A DNA stretch of 64,000 nt from Parapedobacter pyrenivorans. Its GTDB lineage: Bacteria; Bacteroidota; Bacteroidia; Sphingobacteriales; Sphingobacteriaceae. The notes beneath the pieces were generated by a model. It was not told where the DNA came from and searched no databases. It worked only from the letters and a program-made list of their open reading frames with translations. Shown piece after piece: positions 63,334 to 64,000 of the stretch (positions are counted from its first letter, which is position 1; each line of letters opens with the position of its first letter). The stretch is taken from NCBI RefSeq assembly GCF_014636865.1, contig NZ_BMER01000001.1:2654718-2718717 (forward strand). Direction: 5' to 3'. Made by a program: the position numbers and the translations under genes.

Positions 63334-64000
63334 ATGAGGTTAGCTTTATTGATTCTTATTCTCCCTTGTTGGATATTCTTTCCGATCCAAGGGGTCAATG
63401 CACAAAACAGATCGGTTTCCGGAACGGTCACTTCTTCGGCTGGAGAGCCCGTGCAGGGAGTTACGGTCTCCCTGAGGGGGGCAACCGCTAAGGCCACGAC
63501 GGATGACGCCGGTAGTTATCGGATCGATTTACCTGTTGCTGGTCAGTCACTTACTTTTTCGGCAGTAGGTTTCGAAACACAGGAATTAGCCATTCCGACG
63601 TCAAACGTGCTTAACGTCGTACTTGACGAGGCACAGACTAACTTGGATGAAGTCGTTGTCGTGGGATACGGCACGCAGTCCCGCCGCACGGTCACCTCGG
63701 CCATTACGAAAGTAGGGGGCGAGGTATTGCAGGATATTCCAATCAGTACCGTGGGCGAGGGATTGAAAGGCAAGGTAGCCGGTGCACGGGTTTATTCATC
63801 AAACAATACGCCAGGAGCAGACGCGGTCTTCCGGATCCGTGGCGGCTCATCCATCAACAAGTCCAATGATCCGTTGGTACTGGTGGATGGTGTGGAACGG
63901 GCATTTTCGGGAATCAATCCCAATGACGTGGAGTCCATTGAGGTACTTAAAGACGCCGCATCCACAGCGATATACGGCTCGCGTGCATCCAATGGTGTGG
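63334..64000 (+). CDS. SusC/RagA TonB-dependent transporter, 5' part
   Basis: Outer-membrane importer running off the right edge; 222 codons are seen of an expected 1000 or so. From ATG 63334: signal peptide (MRLALLILILPCWIFFPIQG, ending NAQ), carboxypeptidase-like regulatory domain (about 28-100, VSGTVTSSAGEPVQGVTV), the DEVVVVGYGTQSRR box, and the plug with FRIRGGSSINKSNDPLVLVD and VESIEVLKDAASTAIYGSRA. Unlike the SusC at 6855 it has no STN domain, so it is probably controlled by the upstream GntR protein rather than by a sigma/FecR switch. Confidence 0.94.
   Translation, partial: MRLALLILILPCWIFFPIQGVNAQNRSVSGTVTSSAGEPVQGVTVSLRGATAKATTDDAGSYRIDLPVAGQSLTFSAVGFETQELAIPTSNVLNVVLDEAQTNLDEVVVVGYGTQSRRTVTSAITKVGGEVLQDIPISTVGEGLKGKVAGARVYSSNNTPGADAVFRIRGGSSINKSNDPLVLVDGVERAFSGINPNDVESIEVLKDAASTAIYGSRASNGV

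Overview
The window looks like chromosomal DNA from a Bacteroidota bacterium, most likely a Sphingobacteriaceae member of the Parapedobacter/Olivibacter/Sphingobacterium kind. This is inferred from gene content: SusC/SusD pairs, an ECF sigma/FecR switch feeding a SusC with an N-terminal STN domain, a type IX secretion (T9SS) cargo next to a PorP/SprF protein, a hybrid-propeller histidine kinase, DUF2723 membrane proteins, and many promoters with the Bacteroidota -7 element TAnnTTTG. GC content is moderate, near 50% by eye, with an AT-richer patch around 25.2-27.3 kb. I see no rRNA, CRISPR array, insertion sequence or phage gene.

Layout. 1-0.65 kb: 5' part of nuoH (-). 0.8-4.4 kb: propeller sensor kinase and NarL-type response regulator. 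4.7-15.2 kb: sigma factor, anti-sigma, SusC, SusD, a secreted protein of unknown family and a PQQ dehydrogenase with a cytochrome c domain, probably one nutrient-responsive locus. This block lies between two 151-bp direct repeats: the 3' end of the response regulator gene and a second copy of it after the dehydrogenase. 15.4-23.8 kb: a 2119-residue T9SS surface protein, its PorP/SprF partner and a membrane-anchored ATP-grasp protein. 23.9-25.2 kb: citrate synthase (-). 25.5-27.1 kb: AT-rich orphan ORFs, one probably frameshifted. 27.2-29.2 kb: BlaI-type repressor with an M56 sensor peptidase that carries SusC-like plug segments. 29.2-31.8 kb (-): pth, rplY, prs, tRNA-Gln. 32-42.5 kb: two paralogous DUF2723 proteins around a WYL regulator and a GH89 enzyme, then an Asp-box propeller protein. 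42.6-44.1 kb: pyrR-pyrB. 44.3-56.1 kb: an envelope cluster (TPR protein, chimeric TPR protein, outer-membrane barrel, HU/SPOR protein, ExbB, ExbD, TonB) ending in folC. 56.1-60.0 kb (-): tatD-ansA and nrnA-FKBP isomerase. 60.1-64 kb: an SGNH-sulfatase fusion, a GntR regulator and the start of another SusC, probably the left edge of a second glycan locus.

Main unusual points: (1) the 151-bp direct repeat around a 10.8-kb nutrient-uptake block; (2) a gene that by its structure arose from a tandem duplication joining the start of the downstream barrel gene to the last three quarters of the upstream TPR gene; (3) an M56 sensor peptidase ending in two SusC-plug-like segments; (4) an SGNH-sulfatase fusion; (5) a pth promoter whose -33 element is made from the T-run of the preceding rplY terminator.
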